Assembly: GCA_003599425.1 (NCBI GenBank)
Contig: QZKC01000090.1
Span: forward strand, 1-45,060
DNA from: Nitrospiraceae bacterium
Lineage (GTDB): Bacteria; Nitrospirota; Thermodesulfovibrionia; UBA6902
Reading direction: 5' to 3'
DNA: 45,060 nt
Both the position numbers and the translations under genes were made by a program. Below the pieces are notes generated by a model. It searched no databases and was not told the DNA's origin. It worked only from the letters and a program-made list of their open reading frames with translations. Shown piece by piece: positions 1 through 8,478 of this stretch; position 1 is the stretch's first letter, and every line of letters starts with the position of its first letter.

Positions 1-156
1 GGAACACGGCGTCTGACTGAAAAAGAGTTTGATATCAATGCAGGTCTGAAGTTTTTGGATAACTATAAGCTGGAAACTGAATTAGCGATTGTCGACAGTG
101 AAAGTGTTGAGGGGGATTTCAACATACTGAAAGTATCATTCTCATATGAATTTTAA
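1..156 (+). CDS. C-terminal end of an outer-membrane beta-barrel protein (partial)
   Basis: The frame is open from base 1 to a TAA at 154-156 and gives 51 residues. The visible part alternates polar and hydrophobic residues in strand-turn-strand fashion and ends in Tyr-Glu-Phe. A terminal Phe is the usual signal for Bam-dependent insertion of outer-membrane barrels. The start lies outside the window, so neither family nor substrate can be given. It is upstream of, and co-directional with, the two-component system, but a 130-bp gap with its own regulatory-looking motif separates them, so they are probably separate transcription units. Confidence 0.6.
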   Translation, partial: GTRRLTEKEFDINAGLKFLDNYKLETELAIVDSESVEGDFNILKVSFSYEF

Positions 157-186
157 ATAACTAAGTGCCTGCCTATTTTCCTGAAA

Positions 187-216
187 ATCAAACATTATCA
201 AATAGTAATGTTTTGA
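187..216. promoter_or_regulatory. Inverted-repeat operator candidate upstream of the response regulator
   Basis: The sequence ATCAAACATTA (187-197) faces TAATGTTTTGAT (205-216), an inverted repeat with one extra base in the right arm. The first 15 bases, ATCAAACATTATCAA, recur exactly at 2406-2420 upstream of the secreted-protein gene. Sharing between the regulator's own promoter region and a neighbouring gene suggests a binding site for the response regulator encoded at 287. That assignment is inference. Confidence 0.45.
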
Positions 217-286
217 TTAACATGTGGTAATAGTCCTGTGTTAATATTGAATATATCAGTTGGCAGGAAAATCATTTTTATTCAAA

Positions 287-970
287 ATGAGATTATTACT
301 GGTCGAAGACGATAAAAAAATTGCCCTCTTCATCAAAAATGGCCTGAAACAGGAAGGCTTTGCGGTAGACCATGCTCAGGATGGTCAAGATGGTCTGCAT
401 CTCGCATTAAGTGAAGCATATGATATGGCAATAATTGATCTAATGCTGCCCAAGCTCGATGGATTGTCAATCATCAGAGAACTTCGTAACAACAATAATA
501 ATATGCCTGTGCTTATTTTGAGTGCCAAAAGTTCGGTAGATGAAAGGGTGAAGGGGTTGAAGACCGGAAGTGACGATTATTTAACCAAGCCCTTTGCGTT
601 TTCTGAGCTCATAGCAAGAGTCCAGGCACTGATCCGGAGAGCTTCCAGAGTTGCTGACCCTTCAAGCCTCACCTTTGCTGACCTGACTATGAACCTGCAC
701 ACCCGGAAAGTATTTAGAGGGGAAAAAGAAATAGACCTCCAGCCTCTTGAATTTTCTCTCCTTGAATACATGATGCGGAACGCAGGAAGAATCGTCTCAA
801 AGACCATGATTATTGAGCATGTCTGGGATTATAATTTTAGTCCCCAAACAAATGTTGTGGAAGCCCGGGTATGCTATTTGCGCGACAAAATTGATAAACA
901 GTTCGACAATAAACTGATCCACACGATCCGGGGAGTCGGGTATGTTCTCAGGGAAAATCATCAAGATTAA
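287..970 (+). CDS. OmpR/PhoB-family two-component response regulator
   Basis: This is a cytoplasmic DNA-binding regulator of about 227 residues. The N-terminal receiver domain has the acidic pair after LLLVE (residues 7-9), the predicted phospho-acceptor Asp51 in IIDLMLP, and the conserved Lys in LTKPF. The C-terminal winged-helix domain ends with the typical TIRGVGYVL. The ATG at 287 gives the standard MRLLLVEDD opening; an upstream TTG at 260 would add nine residues without a good ribosome-binding site. It overlaps the sensor kinase gene by 29 bp, so the two are translationally coupled and surely partners. The stimulus is not evident from the sequence. Confidence 0.93.
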   Translation: MRLLLVEDDKKIALFIKNGLKQEGFAVDHAQDGQDGLHLALSEAYDMAIIDLMLPKLDGLSIIRELRNNNNNMPVLILSAKSSVDERVKGLKTGSDDYLTKPFAFSELIARVQALIRRASRVADPSSLTFADLTMNLHTRKVFRGEKEIDLQPLEFSLLEYMMRNAGRIVSKTMIIEHVWDYNFSPQTNVVEARVCYLRDKIDKQFDNKLIHTIRGVGYVLRENHQD

Positions 971-2342
971 AAACACGCTGCTCTTTCGACTGACCATTCT
1001 CTATGCCGGGTTGTTCTCCTTGTCTGCGCTACTCATATTTTTATTCTGCTATTTCAAAATATACACCGTGACCATGCATGACCTTGATACGGAGCTTCTT
1101 AATGAGGTTCAAATGTATTCTTCTGTGTTGAGAGAAGAAGGGCTGGAAGATATGAAAGCCGGGATAGCCAGAGAAGGCGAGAAAGAAGACCCTGAGGAAG
1201 TATTTTATCGCGTGCTTACAATGAAAGGAGAGGTGCTGATTACAACAAACCTTTCCTCCTGGGGAAATGTGGATATAAGCAATGGCCTGGCAGAACTGCA
1301 GGGTGGAGAAATGGATCATGTTTTTCACACACTGACTGGGCCGGGAACTGACAAAAAGGCACGCATGATCACTGCCATGATCGCTCCGCTATTAGTTCTG
1401 CAAATCGGCGAGACTCTTGAGGATGCGGAAACGTACCTGCTCATTTTCAGAAACTGGTTTCTCGTTCTTTTGATATTTTTCGTGGTCCTTTCCTCCATCT
1501 TAGGATGGTTTATGGCGAAGCGGGCGCTTCTTGATATGGAAGATGTGACAAAAACTGCCTTTGAAATTTCTCAGGGCGCTTATGACAGGAGAGTTCAGGT
1601 AAAAGACCGTTTCGAAGAAATCAGGATGCTCGGTGGCACTTTCAATACAATGCTTGACCGCATCCAGAATCTACTGAAGTCATTGAGAGAGGTAAATGCT
1701 AATATTGCACACGATCTTAGGAGTCCCCTCACAAGGATTCGCGGCATTGCAGAGATGAGTCTTATGAATATGAAATCTGCTGATGAGTATAAAGTAATGG
1801 CTGCAAGCACAATAGAAGAATGCGACCGGCTGATTGAAATTGTCAATACTATGCTTGAGATTACAGAAATTGAATCTGGAATCAGTAAGCCCAGGATTGA
1901 AGAGCTTGATGTTGTGACACTGATCCGGGATGCCTGTGAGATCTTCCACCCTACAATGCTTGAAAAACATATTGCACTCTCAGAAGACATGCCTGATAAA
2001 CTTACGGTAAAAGGAGACAGGAAAAAACTACAGAGGATAATAAGCAACCTTCTGGATAATGCGATCAAATATACTTTTGCCGGCGGTTCAGTGACCGTAT
2101 CAGCATACGTTGAAGAAGACAGAATCAATATTGTAGTTAAAGACTCGGGCATCGGCATATCCGAAGCTGAACTCCCTCATATCTTTGATCGTTTTTACCG
2201 CTGCGACCGAAGCCGATCCCGGGACGGGGTAGGGCTTGGCCTCAGTCTTGTTAAGGCCTATACTGAAGCCATGAAGGGCACGGTCAGCGTCTTAAGCGCT
2301 GTCAACGGGGGCAGCAGGTTTTCAGTGACATTGCCCCTATAG
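942..2342 (+). CDS. Membrane sensor histidine kinase paired with the response regulator
   Basis: The 466-residue protein has the classic layout: transmembrane helix 1 (about 14-38), a periplasmic sensor loop (about 40-165), transmembrane helix 2 (about 168-192), a HAMP linker, a HisKA domain with phospho-accepting His257 in AHDLRSPLTR, and a HATPase domain. The ATPase boxes are intact: N373 in LLDNAIKYT (N box), DSGIGI at 401-406 (G1) and GVGLGL at 429-434 (G2). It would phosphorylate the regulator encoded just upstream. The roughly 125-residue sensor loop has no recognised ligand domain. An ATG at 942 lies inside the end of the regulator gene; no better start is visible. Confidence 0.92.
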   Translation: MFSGKIIKIKNTLLFRLTILYAGLFSLSALLIFLFCYFKIYTVTMHDLDTELLNEVQMYSSVLREEGLEDMKAGIAREGEKEDPEEVFYRVLTMKGEVLITTNLSSWGNVDISNGLAELQGGEMDHVFHTLTGPGTDKKARMITAMIAPLLVLQIGETLEDAETYLLIFRNWFLVLLIFFVVLSSILGWFMAKRALLDMEDVTKTAFEISQGAYDRRVQVKDRFEEIRMLGGTFNTMLDRIQNLLKSLREVNANIAHDLRSPLTRIRGIAEMSLMNMKSADEYKVMAASTIEECDRLIEIVNTMLEITEIESGISKPRIEELDVVTLIRDACEIFHPTMLEKHIALSEDMPDKLTVKGDRKKLQRIISNLLDNAIKYTFAGGSVTVSAYVEEDRINIVVKDSGIGISEAELPHIFDRFYRCDRSRSRDGVGLGLSLVKAYTEAMKGTVSVLSAVNGGSRFSVTLPL

Positions 2343-2405
2343 GGATTCCCAGTCCCATTCAGAAGTTTCATCTCATTAAGGATCATTCCCTTCTTATCAT
2401 GATTT

Positions 2406-2450
2406 ATCAAACATTATCAATAAATAATTTACTCGTAATCTTCTGATAAA
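2406..2450. promoter_or_regulatory. Second copy of the ATCAAACATTATCAA motif
   Basis: Bases 2406-2420 are identical to 187-201. A second block, GTAATCTTCTGATAAA at 2435-2450, matches 13 of 16 positions of the right arm region at 205-220. Both blocks keep their order but here the spacing is wider. The site lies about 70 bp before the first start codon (2520) of the secreted-protein unit, a position compatible with activation or repression by the adjacent two-component system. Confidence 0.4.
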
Positions 2451-2519
2451 GATAAATAGCTTAAGTTAGTATCAAGGATTTTATCCTGCTCGCAAATTAA
2501 AAGAGTTAAGGAGGAATAT

Positions 2520-2537
2520 ATGACTATAAAAAAATGA
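2520..2537 (+). CDS. Five-codon leader minigene (MTIKK) overlapping a longer frame
   Basis: A consensus ribosome-binding site AAGGAGG at 2508-2514 is followed five bases later by ATG ACT ATA AAA AAA TGA. The stop overlaps an ATG at 2534 (ATGA), which opens the frame of the secreted protein with 18 extra residues. The best Shine-Dalgarno of the region therefore serves a five-residue peptide. It could be a coupling leader, or the remnant of a shifted start. Translation is unproven. Confidence 0.3.
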   Translation: MTIKK

Positions 2538-2587
2538 GTAAGGGAGTTAAGTATTCACTTTTGTTGCAAAATAAGAAAGGAGAAAAA

Positions 2588-3445
2588 ATGAAACACAGAC
2601 GAAATAGAAACAATGAAATGCTAAAGCACATGGGCAAGCTGTCCGTGTTACTGGTAGTGGCTGTCAACCTTATTTGGGGGGCATCTTTGCCGAATAGCTG
2701 GGCCGACAACGACAGAAATGAGCTGCCTTTTAAAGCGGCAGAGATGTTTATTGAGTTCAACTCTACGGCTGGAGATACGGGCCTACAGGTCTTTCTCGAC
2801 GACGATAACTGGCGTGAAATCACTATCTCCGACCCACGCGACAAGACGATCTTTACGGTCAAGGGCAAGTCGACACTGGGCCGGCAAGGCCTCACCGAAC
2901 TGTTCTTCGAGAGTGTGGAGCCGGAACTCGCCGATCTGCCGATCGTGAAATTCCTGAAACGGTTCCCGAGGGGCGATTACGAGTTTGAGGGGATAAGGAA
3001 TGATGGGGTTGAGCTGGAAAGTGAAGTGGAGTTCACACATGTCATTCCGTGCGGTCCTGAAGTCCTGCCGAAAGATGGCACAGTGTTAGACACTGACTTG
3101 GAAACTGTCATAAGGTGGGCCGAGGTCAAAAAGGTGGTCGACCCAGCCGCAACAGACGCAGCAGGAGAGACGGTGTGTACAGAACCGATAAACCTTGGAC
3201 AACACCTTGAAATCAATAGCTACCAGGTTATCCTCGAAAATTCCGACATCCGTCTTATAGTCGACCTCACGTCGAGTAACAGGTTCCTGACGGTTCCATC
3301 GGAACTCCTCAAGGATAATACGCTGTACATTTTCGAGGTATTGGCAAAAGAAGTAAGTGGAAACCAGACAATCACGGAAGGCTTTTTCTGCACAGGGCCT
3401 GATCTTGAGGAAGAGGATTGCGTAAATCTTTTTGAAACTCGGTAG
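2588..3445 (+). CDS. Secreted protein of unknown function
   Basis: From the ATG at 2588, preceded by AAGGAG at 2577-2582, the product has 285 residues. The N-terminus is basic, followed by a hydrophobic stretch (roughly residues 17-34) and a plausible signal-peptidase site after SWA near residue 38, so export is likely. An alternative start at 2534 adds 18 residues and is coupled to the MTIKK leader. The mature part is acidic and strand-rich. The C-terminal half resembles a fibronectin-III-like fold (PKDGTVLD, then a YQVILE strand and a LYIFEVLA strand), which is my structural impression only. Placement beside the two-component system and the shared motif upstream suggest it is a regulatory target. 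Confidence 0.75.
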   Translation: MKHRRNRNNEMLKHMGKLSVLLVVAVNLIWGASLPNSWADNDRNELPFKAAEMFIEFNSTAGDTGLQVFLDDDNWREITISDPRDKTIFTVKGKSTLGRQGLTELFFESVEPELADLPIVKFLKRFPRGDYEFEGIRNDGVELESEVEFTHVIPCGPEVLPKDGTVLDTDLETVIRWAEVKKVVDPAATDAAGETVCTEPINLGQHLEINSYQVILENSDIRLIVDLTSSNRFLTVPSELLKDNTLYIFEVLAKEVSGNQTITEGFFCTGPDLEEEDCVNLFETR

Positions 3446-3480
3446 ACTGAATTAGGAACAGAGAGGCTCCGTCTGCATAG

Positions 3481-3612
3481 CAGGCTGCTGAAAAAGTATT
3501 TTTACGTGTCACCCTGAGCAAAGCGAAGGGTCTCAACTAACTGTAAGTTTGAGATTCTTCGCTAACGCTCAGAATGACAAACGCAGTATTTTTCGACTTT
3601 TTCAGCAGCCTG
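3481..3612. repeat. MITE-like inverted-repeat element, 132 bp
   Basis: Perfect 17-bp terminal inverted repeats, CAGGCTGCTGAAAAAGT at 3481-3497 and its complement at 3596-3612, enclose a second imperfect inverted repeat (about 3511-3580) with the pair CACCCTGAGC / GCTCAGAATG. No open reading frame fits inside. Nested palindromes without coding capacity fit a non-autonomous transposable element or a structured intergenic repeat. It fills the gap between the secreted-protein gene and the 3' end of hemG. Confidence 0.8.
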
Positions 3613-3662
3613 ATAGGTTAGTAATATACTTGACTCTTATCTTTGTAAGAGTGGGCTTATTA

Positions 3663-5051
3663 TCACGTGGAGAGACTGGCGATAATCTCATCCGCCAGCC
3701 TGTATCCATTCTCTACGCAATCGTTCATGCCGATTCCCCTGTATGCATTGCCTGCGAGATACAGACCGGGATAGGCTTTCAATCTCTCATCAAGGATCTT
3801 TAATTTTGCAGAATGTCCGAGGAGGTACTGGGGGATCGCTTTTTGCCATCTGTAAATTCTTACCATATCAGGATCGGCTTTCAGTGTAAGGATTGGTTTC
3901 AGTTCATCAAATACCATGCTTATGATCTTTTCATCAGTCTGCATGGCAATATCCGGTGATTTTGCGCCGCCGACCATGGTCCTTAATAGTGCGTACCCTT
4001 CAGTTGCCCTGTTAGGGAATATACTTGAATCCCAGAGCGTGCCGAGGATCTTCCGTCCTTCGATATGAGGGACAAGAAAGCCGAAACCGTTCAGCGGGTG
4101 TCCGACCTTTTCCTTCCTGTAGCCGAAACAGGCAACCGATACATGAGAGTAGGGGATATCTGAAAGAGGTTTTGAAAGGTCACTGTCAAAATCTTTAAGA
4201 ATACCAGCAGAGGCATACGCTGGACAGGCAAGTATCACGATATCGGCTTCTACGGTGCTATTTGATGTATGAACCTGATATGCATTGCCGTTCTTTGTAA
4301 TTGAATGGACTTCGGCGCCAAGATTTAGTCTTGTGCCCAATTTTTCTGCAAGGGTATCAGTCAGTGTCTGTGCTCCGTTAAAAAATGAGGTCAGTGTGCC
4401 GCCCGGAGCAACAGAGACCTTTGAATCTCCTTCTTTCTGTTTTACTGCCCTCAGGTGCTGTTTTTTCTGTTTGCGTATTTTAAGCAGTGCTTTGAACAGC
4501 CCTCCGTGCTCCTGTTCGAGCTCCTTTATGCGGGGGAAGCAGCTTTTTATACTCATGTTATAGGGATCGCCTGCATAAATTCCTGAGGTCATGGGGTCGA
4601 TGAGTTTCTCAAGCGCCTCCCGTCCAAGCCGCCTGATTATGAAGTCTGCAACGGTCTCATCATCCGGGCCTTTTGGGGCGTTGTATTCAAGCAGCATCCT
4701 TAACTTGCCTCTCCATGAAAGTAGGTCGGATTTGATAAATGCCGTGGGTGATTCAGGGAGGGCGTTCAGTTTCCCGTTCAGAAATATGAACCTCTTTTTG
4801 GAATTCTCATTGCTGCGAACCGGATCAATGCCGAGAATTTTGCATAATTCAAGGGTCCGGGGTTTATTATCGAGAAAGCCATTCGCCCCTTTTTCGCAGA
4901 GGAATCCCTCATTTTTTTCGGTCCATATCTTGCCGCCGGGCCTGTCATCAGACTCATAGACAGAGATATCAAGGCCCACATTTTTCTGTTGAAGCACGTA
5001 AGCAAGTGTTAATCCTGACAATCCTCCGCCAACAATGATTGCTCTTTTCAT
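3663..5051 (-). CDS. hemG: Protoporphyrinogen/coproporphyrinogen oxidase (HemG/HemY type)
   Basis: The product is a flavoprotein of 462 residues that oxidises a porphyrinogen to the porphyrin in haem synthesis. It opens with the FAD-binding Rossmann motif AIIVGGGLSGL and continues with YESDDRPGGKI, typical of the HemY/monoamine-oxidase-like fold. The C-terminal segment LYLAGNAYRGIGMNDCVENG is the usual second FAD contact of this family. I chose the ATG at 5051; a TTG at 5066 would add five residues. It is 30 bp downstream of ferrochelatase on the same strand, so the two form a haem operon. Whether the substrate is protoporphyrinogen or coproporphyrinogen cannot be settled from sequence alone. 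Confidence 0.9.
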   Translation of the reverse strand: MKRAIIVGGGLSGLTLAYVLQQKNVGLDISVYESDDRPGGKIWTEKNEGFLCEKGANGFLDNKPRTLELCKILGIDPVRSNENSKKRFIFLNGKLNALPESPTAFIKSDLLSWRGKLRMLLEYNAPKGPDDETVADFIIRRLGREALEKLIDPMTSGIYAGDPYNMSIKSCFPRIKELEQEHGGLFKALLKIRKQKKQHLRAVKQKEGDSKVSVAPGGTLTSFFNGAQTLTDTLAEKLGTRLNLGAEVHSITKNGNAYQVHTSNSTVEADIVILACPAYASAGILKDFDSDLSKPLSDIPYSHVSVACFGYRKEKVGHPLNGFGFLVPHIEGRKILGTLWDSSIFPNRATEGYALLRTMVGGAKSPDIAMQTDEKIISMVFDELKPILTLKADPDMVRIYRWQKAIPQYLLGHSAKLKILDERLKAYPGLYLAGNAYRGIGMNDCVENGYRLADEIIASLST

Positions 5052-5081
5052 AATATAATTTTTCAATGCCTTTAATATTTT

Positions 5082-6101
5082 CTATGTTATTTTTGCCATA
5101 ACAAGCTGCTTCATTGCAAGTATAAATGTATCTGAGGTGTTCAAGGCTTTGCAGCGCTTTAGTTTCATGCCATGCTTTTCCGCAAGTTCTTTATATTGTA
5201 TATCTATCTCATAAAGCGTTTCGATATGATCTGATACAAAACTGATCGGAACAATAAACAGATGCCTGCAGCCGCTGTGTGCAAGCTCCTCGATCGTCTT
5301 TTCCGTTGAGGGTTCCAGCCACTTGACCGGCCCTGTCTTGCTCTGAAAAGAGAGCTGCCATGTAACAGGTAATGAGTAACGAGTGGCGAGTAAAGAGTTT
5401 ACTGCTTTAATGGTGGATTTTATATGCTCGAGATATGGATCTCCCTCGTCGATGAAAGATTGCGGCAGACTGTGCGCGCTGTAGAGAACCTGGAAATCAC
5501 TTCCTTTTAATTCTGATATCCCGTCTGCAACAAGCTCTGTGAGGGCCTCTATGTATGGCGTGAAATCATACCACTGGGCTATGTACTGGATGTTAAGCCT
5601 GGAGTCATGGTTCCGGAGCCTGGCAACCGCCCGTTTGAATTCATCAATTGAGGACCCGGACGTCGCCTTTGAATAATGCGGGTAGAGGGTCAGGACAATG
5701 AGATGTTGTACCTTATCATGAAGGATGTCATTTAAGGTATCGATTATGAATGGACGCCAGTAGCGCATGCCTATGTACACTTTGAAAGGCAGCGACGGGT
5801 GAGCAGTGGCAGATTTCTCTGCATTCTGATTAAGCGCTTTCTCCAGTGCTTCAGCCTGCGCTTTTGTAATATCGAATATTGGGGATTTGCCGCCTATCCG
5901 GCTATACATGAACATGGTTTTTTTTGAACGAAGAGTTGAGATAAGCCACGCAATGGGTTTCTGAAGAAATGACGGCCCAAGCCTTATGATCTCCCTGTCA
6001 GAAAAGAGATTGAAAAGAAAAGGCCTTACTGCGTCGAGAGAGTCCGGCCCTCCAAGATTAAGCAAAAGTACGCCAGTGATATGTTTGTCATCGGCTGTCA
6101 A
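5082..6101 (-). CDS. hemH: Ferrochelatase
   Basis: This enzyme inserts ferrous iron into the porphyrin ring, the last or next-to-last step of haem synthesis. The 339-residue protein starts GVLLLNLGGPDSL as the family does. It carries the catalytic His210 in YSAHSLP and the conserved Glu294 in DHIETLYEID. It is the first gene of a two-gene operon with hemG. Residues about 235-247 (SLLATRYSLP) are encoded by a degenerate 7-bp repeat at 5366-5396 that has apparently been inserted in frame, between the conserved SAHSLP region and the TWQLSFQSK strand. The active-site motifs on both sides are intact, so function is probably retained. Confidence 0.95.
   Translation of the reverse strand: MTADDKHITGVLLLNLGGPDSLDAVRPFLFNLFSDREIIRLGPSFLQKPIAWLISTLRSKKTMFMYSRIGGKSPIFDITKAQAEALEKALNQNAEKSATAHPSLPFKVYIGMRYWRPFIIDTLNDILHDKVQHLIVLTLYPHYSKATSGSSIDEFKRAVARLRNHDSRLNIQYIAQWYDFTPYIEALTELVADGISELKGSDFQVLYSAHSLPQSFIDEGDPYLEHIKSTIKAVNSLLATRYSLPVTWQLSFQSKTGPVKWLEPSTEKTIEELAHSGCRHLFIVPISFVSDHIETLYEIDIQYKELAEKHGMKLKRCKALNTSDTFILAMKQLVMAKIT
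5366..5396. repeat. Heptad tandem repeat inside hemH
   Basis: Units GTAATGA, GTAACGA, GTGGCGA and GTAAAGA follow each other with a strict 7-bp period. The same GTAACGA unit occurs in the intergenic palindrome near 22505. Because the array sits inside an otherwise well-conserved enzyme gene, it looks like an insertion tolerated in a surface loop. Confidence 0.65.
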
Positions 6102-6315
6102 ATAAAATTTACTCCTTTAATAAGCGTCTTATTGTAACATTTCCGGTAATGGAAACTATTATGTAACAGCAAACAGTATCTGATGTTTTTTGATTGAGTT
6201 TTCCTCAGGATTGGTTTAATGTAATTTCGTCATGATCTGAAAAACTTACTTGATATTATGGGGTATAACTATCTGTATTTCAAATTTAACCGCGATTTAA
6301 TTATATAATAGGAAT

Positions 6316-8475
6316 ATGGCAGTGCTAAAAGATATCAATACAGTAGATGCCCTTATAGACAGGGTGTTCTCATATAACCCTGAGTCTGATGCTAATCTCT
6401 TGCGCAGGGCATATGCGTTCTCCAATGAGGCGCATTACAAGCAGAAAAGAAAAGGGGGCGAGCCGTTTATTGAGCATCCGCTTGCTGTCGCAGCGATACT
6501 GTGTGAGATGCGAATGGACACAAATACGATTGCGGCAGGCCTTCTGCACGATACCATAGAAGATACTGATACGACGGTTGAAGATATCAGGGAACTTTTC
6601 GCCGATGATATTGCATTCCTTGTCGAAAGCCTGACAAAGCTGAGCAGGATGGAATTCAAGACGAGCGAAGACGCGCAGGCTGAGAATTTCAGGAAGATGC
6701 TGCTTGCCATGGCAGAAGATATGAGAGTGATCCTCATCAAATTTGCCGACAGGCTTCACAATATGCGCACGCTTGAATACCTCTCTCCCGAAAAAAGGGA
6801 GAAGATAGCTCTTGAAACCCTGGAGATCTACGCCCCGCTTGCAAACCGGCTCGGTATAGGATGGCTGAAATCTGAATTTGAAGACCTGAGTTTTAAATTC
6901 CTCATGCCTGAGATGCATGAACAGCTTGTACAAAAGGTAGCCAAAAAGAAGGAAGAACAAGAGGGGTATCTTGATGAGGTTATGAAGATCGTGGAGGCGC
7001 ATCTAAAGGCTGCTGCTATTCCCGCTAAGGTCTTCGGGAGGGTCAAACATTATTACGGTATTTTCCAGAAAATGCAGAAGCAGAGGATCCCCTTTGAACA
7101 GGTATATGATGTAATAGCTATCAGGATAATCACTGATACACCTGGTAACTGTTACGGAATACTTGGACTTATACACTCGCTCTGGACGCCTGTACCTGGA
7201 AGGTTCAAGGACTTTGTCGGGGCGCCGAAATCGAATCTGTACCAGTCCCTGCACACTACGGTGATCGGCCCCAGAGGCGAGAAAGTTGAGTTGCAAATAC
7301 GGACGGAAGAGATGAACCGGATCGCAGAAGAAGGCATTGCTGCGCACTGGAAATACAAGGAAGGTGAGCAGGTCGAGAAGCTGGATGAAAAATATTTTTC
7401 ATGGCTCAGGGAGCTCGTAAAAACACAGAATGAGACGGGAAATGCAAGAGAATTCCTCGAGGAAGTGAAAGGGAATATTTCTCCTGCTGCCGTTGTTTAT
7501 GTTTTTACTCCTGAGGGTGATATTGTAGAACTTCCCCAGGATTCAACACCGGTGGATTTTGCCTACAGCATCCATACGGAAGTAGGACATCAGTGCATAG
7601 GCGCAAAGGTCAACAGCAGAATAGTGCCGCTGCGGTACAACCTTCAGAACGGAGACACTGTAGAAATAATCACCTCCCATGGACATGGGCCGAGCAGAGA
7701 CTGGTTGAAGTTCGTAAAAACACAGAGGGCCAAAGCCAGGATAAAACAGTGGCTTAAAGTTGAAGAGAGAAAGAAAGGACTGACACTCGGCGAGGAGCTG
7801 CTGGAAAAGGCGCTGAGACGATATAATCTGAGCCCGTCTTTATCAAAATCAAAGGAAATACTTGAGGCAGCAAAATCCTACAGGATACATACTCATGAGG
7901 ACCTCCTTGTCGCCATCGGATACGGCAGGATTTCAGTCCACAAGATCGTCAGGAAACTCCTGCCTGAACCTGAGAAAGCTGAGACAGAAAAGGTCACGCT
8001 AAAAAAGGAAGTTCAGAAGGCAGAGGAAGGGAAAGGGATAAAGATCAAAGGTGTTGACAACATCATGTTTCACCGGTCCAAATGCTGCTACCCGCTCCCC
8101 GGAGAAAAAGTTGCAGGTTTTGTTACAAGAGGCAGAGGCATTTCTATTCATACTGCAGACTGTCCCACCCTCGACAGCCAGACCATAGATGCAGACCGTC
8201 TCGTAGATGTGGAATGGTCAGTAGGGGATGATAGTGCTTATGCGGTCAAAATACAGGTGCTGACAGAGGACAAGCGAGGGTTGTTGGCTGAATTGAGCGC
8301 TGTTTTGTCAACTAATAACGTCAATATCAATCATCTCGATGCTACTACAACACATGAAAGACAGGCGCTATTCAATTTTATACTTGATATCAGGGATAAA
8401 GGCCATCTTGTCGATGTCATTAAAAAACTGGCTCAGATAAATGGCGTTATAGATGTAAAGCGGGTCAAAACATAA
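6316..8475 (+). CDS. relA: Bifunctional (p)ppGpp synthetase/hydrolase (RelA/SpoT family)
   Basis: The 719-residue protein makes and degrades the stringent-response alarmone. The N-terminal HD hydrolase domain keeps His54 and the His78-Asp79 pair in GLLHDTIEDT. The synthetase domain contains RFKDFVGAPKSNLYQSLHT; the basic RFKD signature is that of bifunctional rather than synthetase-only members. TGS (about 390-450, VYVFTPEGDIVELP) and C-terminal ACT (about 645-719) domains follow. The start is ATG 6316 after ATAGGA. It is followed after 3 bp by the alkyltransferase gene, so the two are co-transcribed. The 214-bp divergent gap with hemH must hold promoters for both; I could not assign them with confidence. 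Confidence 0.96.
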   Translation: MAVLKDINTVDALIDRVFSYNPESDANLLRRAYAFSNEAHYKQKRKGGEPFIEHPLAVAAILCEMRMDTNTIAAGLLHDTIEDTDTTVEDIRELFADDIAFLVESLTKLSRMEFKTSEDAQAENFRKMLLAMAEDMRVILIKFADRLHNMRTLEYLSPEKREKIALETLEIYAPLANRLGIGWLKSEFEDLSFKFLMPEMHEQLVQKVAKKKEEQEGYLDEVMKIVEAHLKAAAIPAKVFGRVKHYYGIFQKMQKQRIPFEQVYDVIAIRIITDTPGNCYGILGLIHSLWTPVPGRFKDFVGAPKSNLYQSLHTTVIGPRGEKVELQIRTEEMNRIAEEGIAAHWKYKEGEQVEKLDEKYFSWLRELVKTQNETGNAREFLEEVKGNISPAAVVYVFTPEGDIVELPQDSTPVDFAYSIHTEVGHQCIGAKVNSRIVPLRYNLQNGDTVEIITSHGHGPSRDWLKFVKTQRAKARIKQWLKVEERKKGLTLGEELLEKALRRYNLSPSLSKSKEILEAAKSYRIHTHEDLLVAIGYGRISVHKIVRKLLPEPEKAETEKVTLKKEVQKAEEGKGIKIKGVDNIMFHRSKCCYPLPGEKVAGFVTRGRGISIHTADCPTLDSQTIDADRLVDVEWSVGDDSAYAVKIQVLTEDKRGLLAELSAVLSTNNVNINHLDATTTHERQALFNFILDIRDKGHLVDVIKKLAQINGVIDVKRVKT

Positions 8476-8478
8476 TAT

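Noticed and set aside
1595-2158. Long minus-strand frame opposite the histidine kinase
   Set aside because: It is antisense to a fully motif-bearing kinase and its translation is Ser/Ile-rich without any domain.
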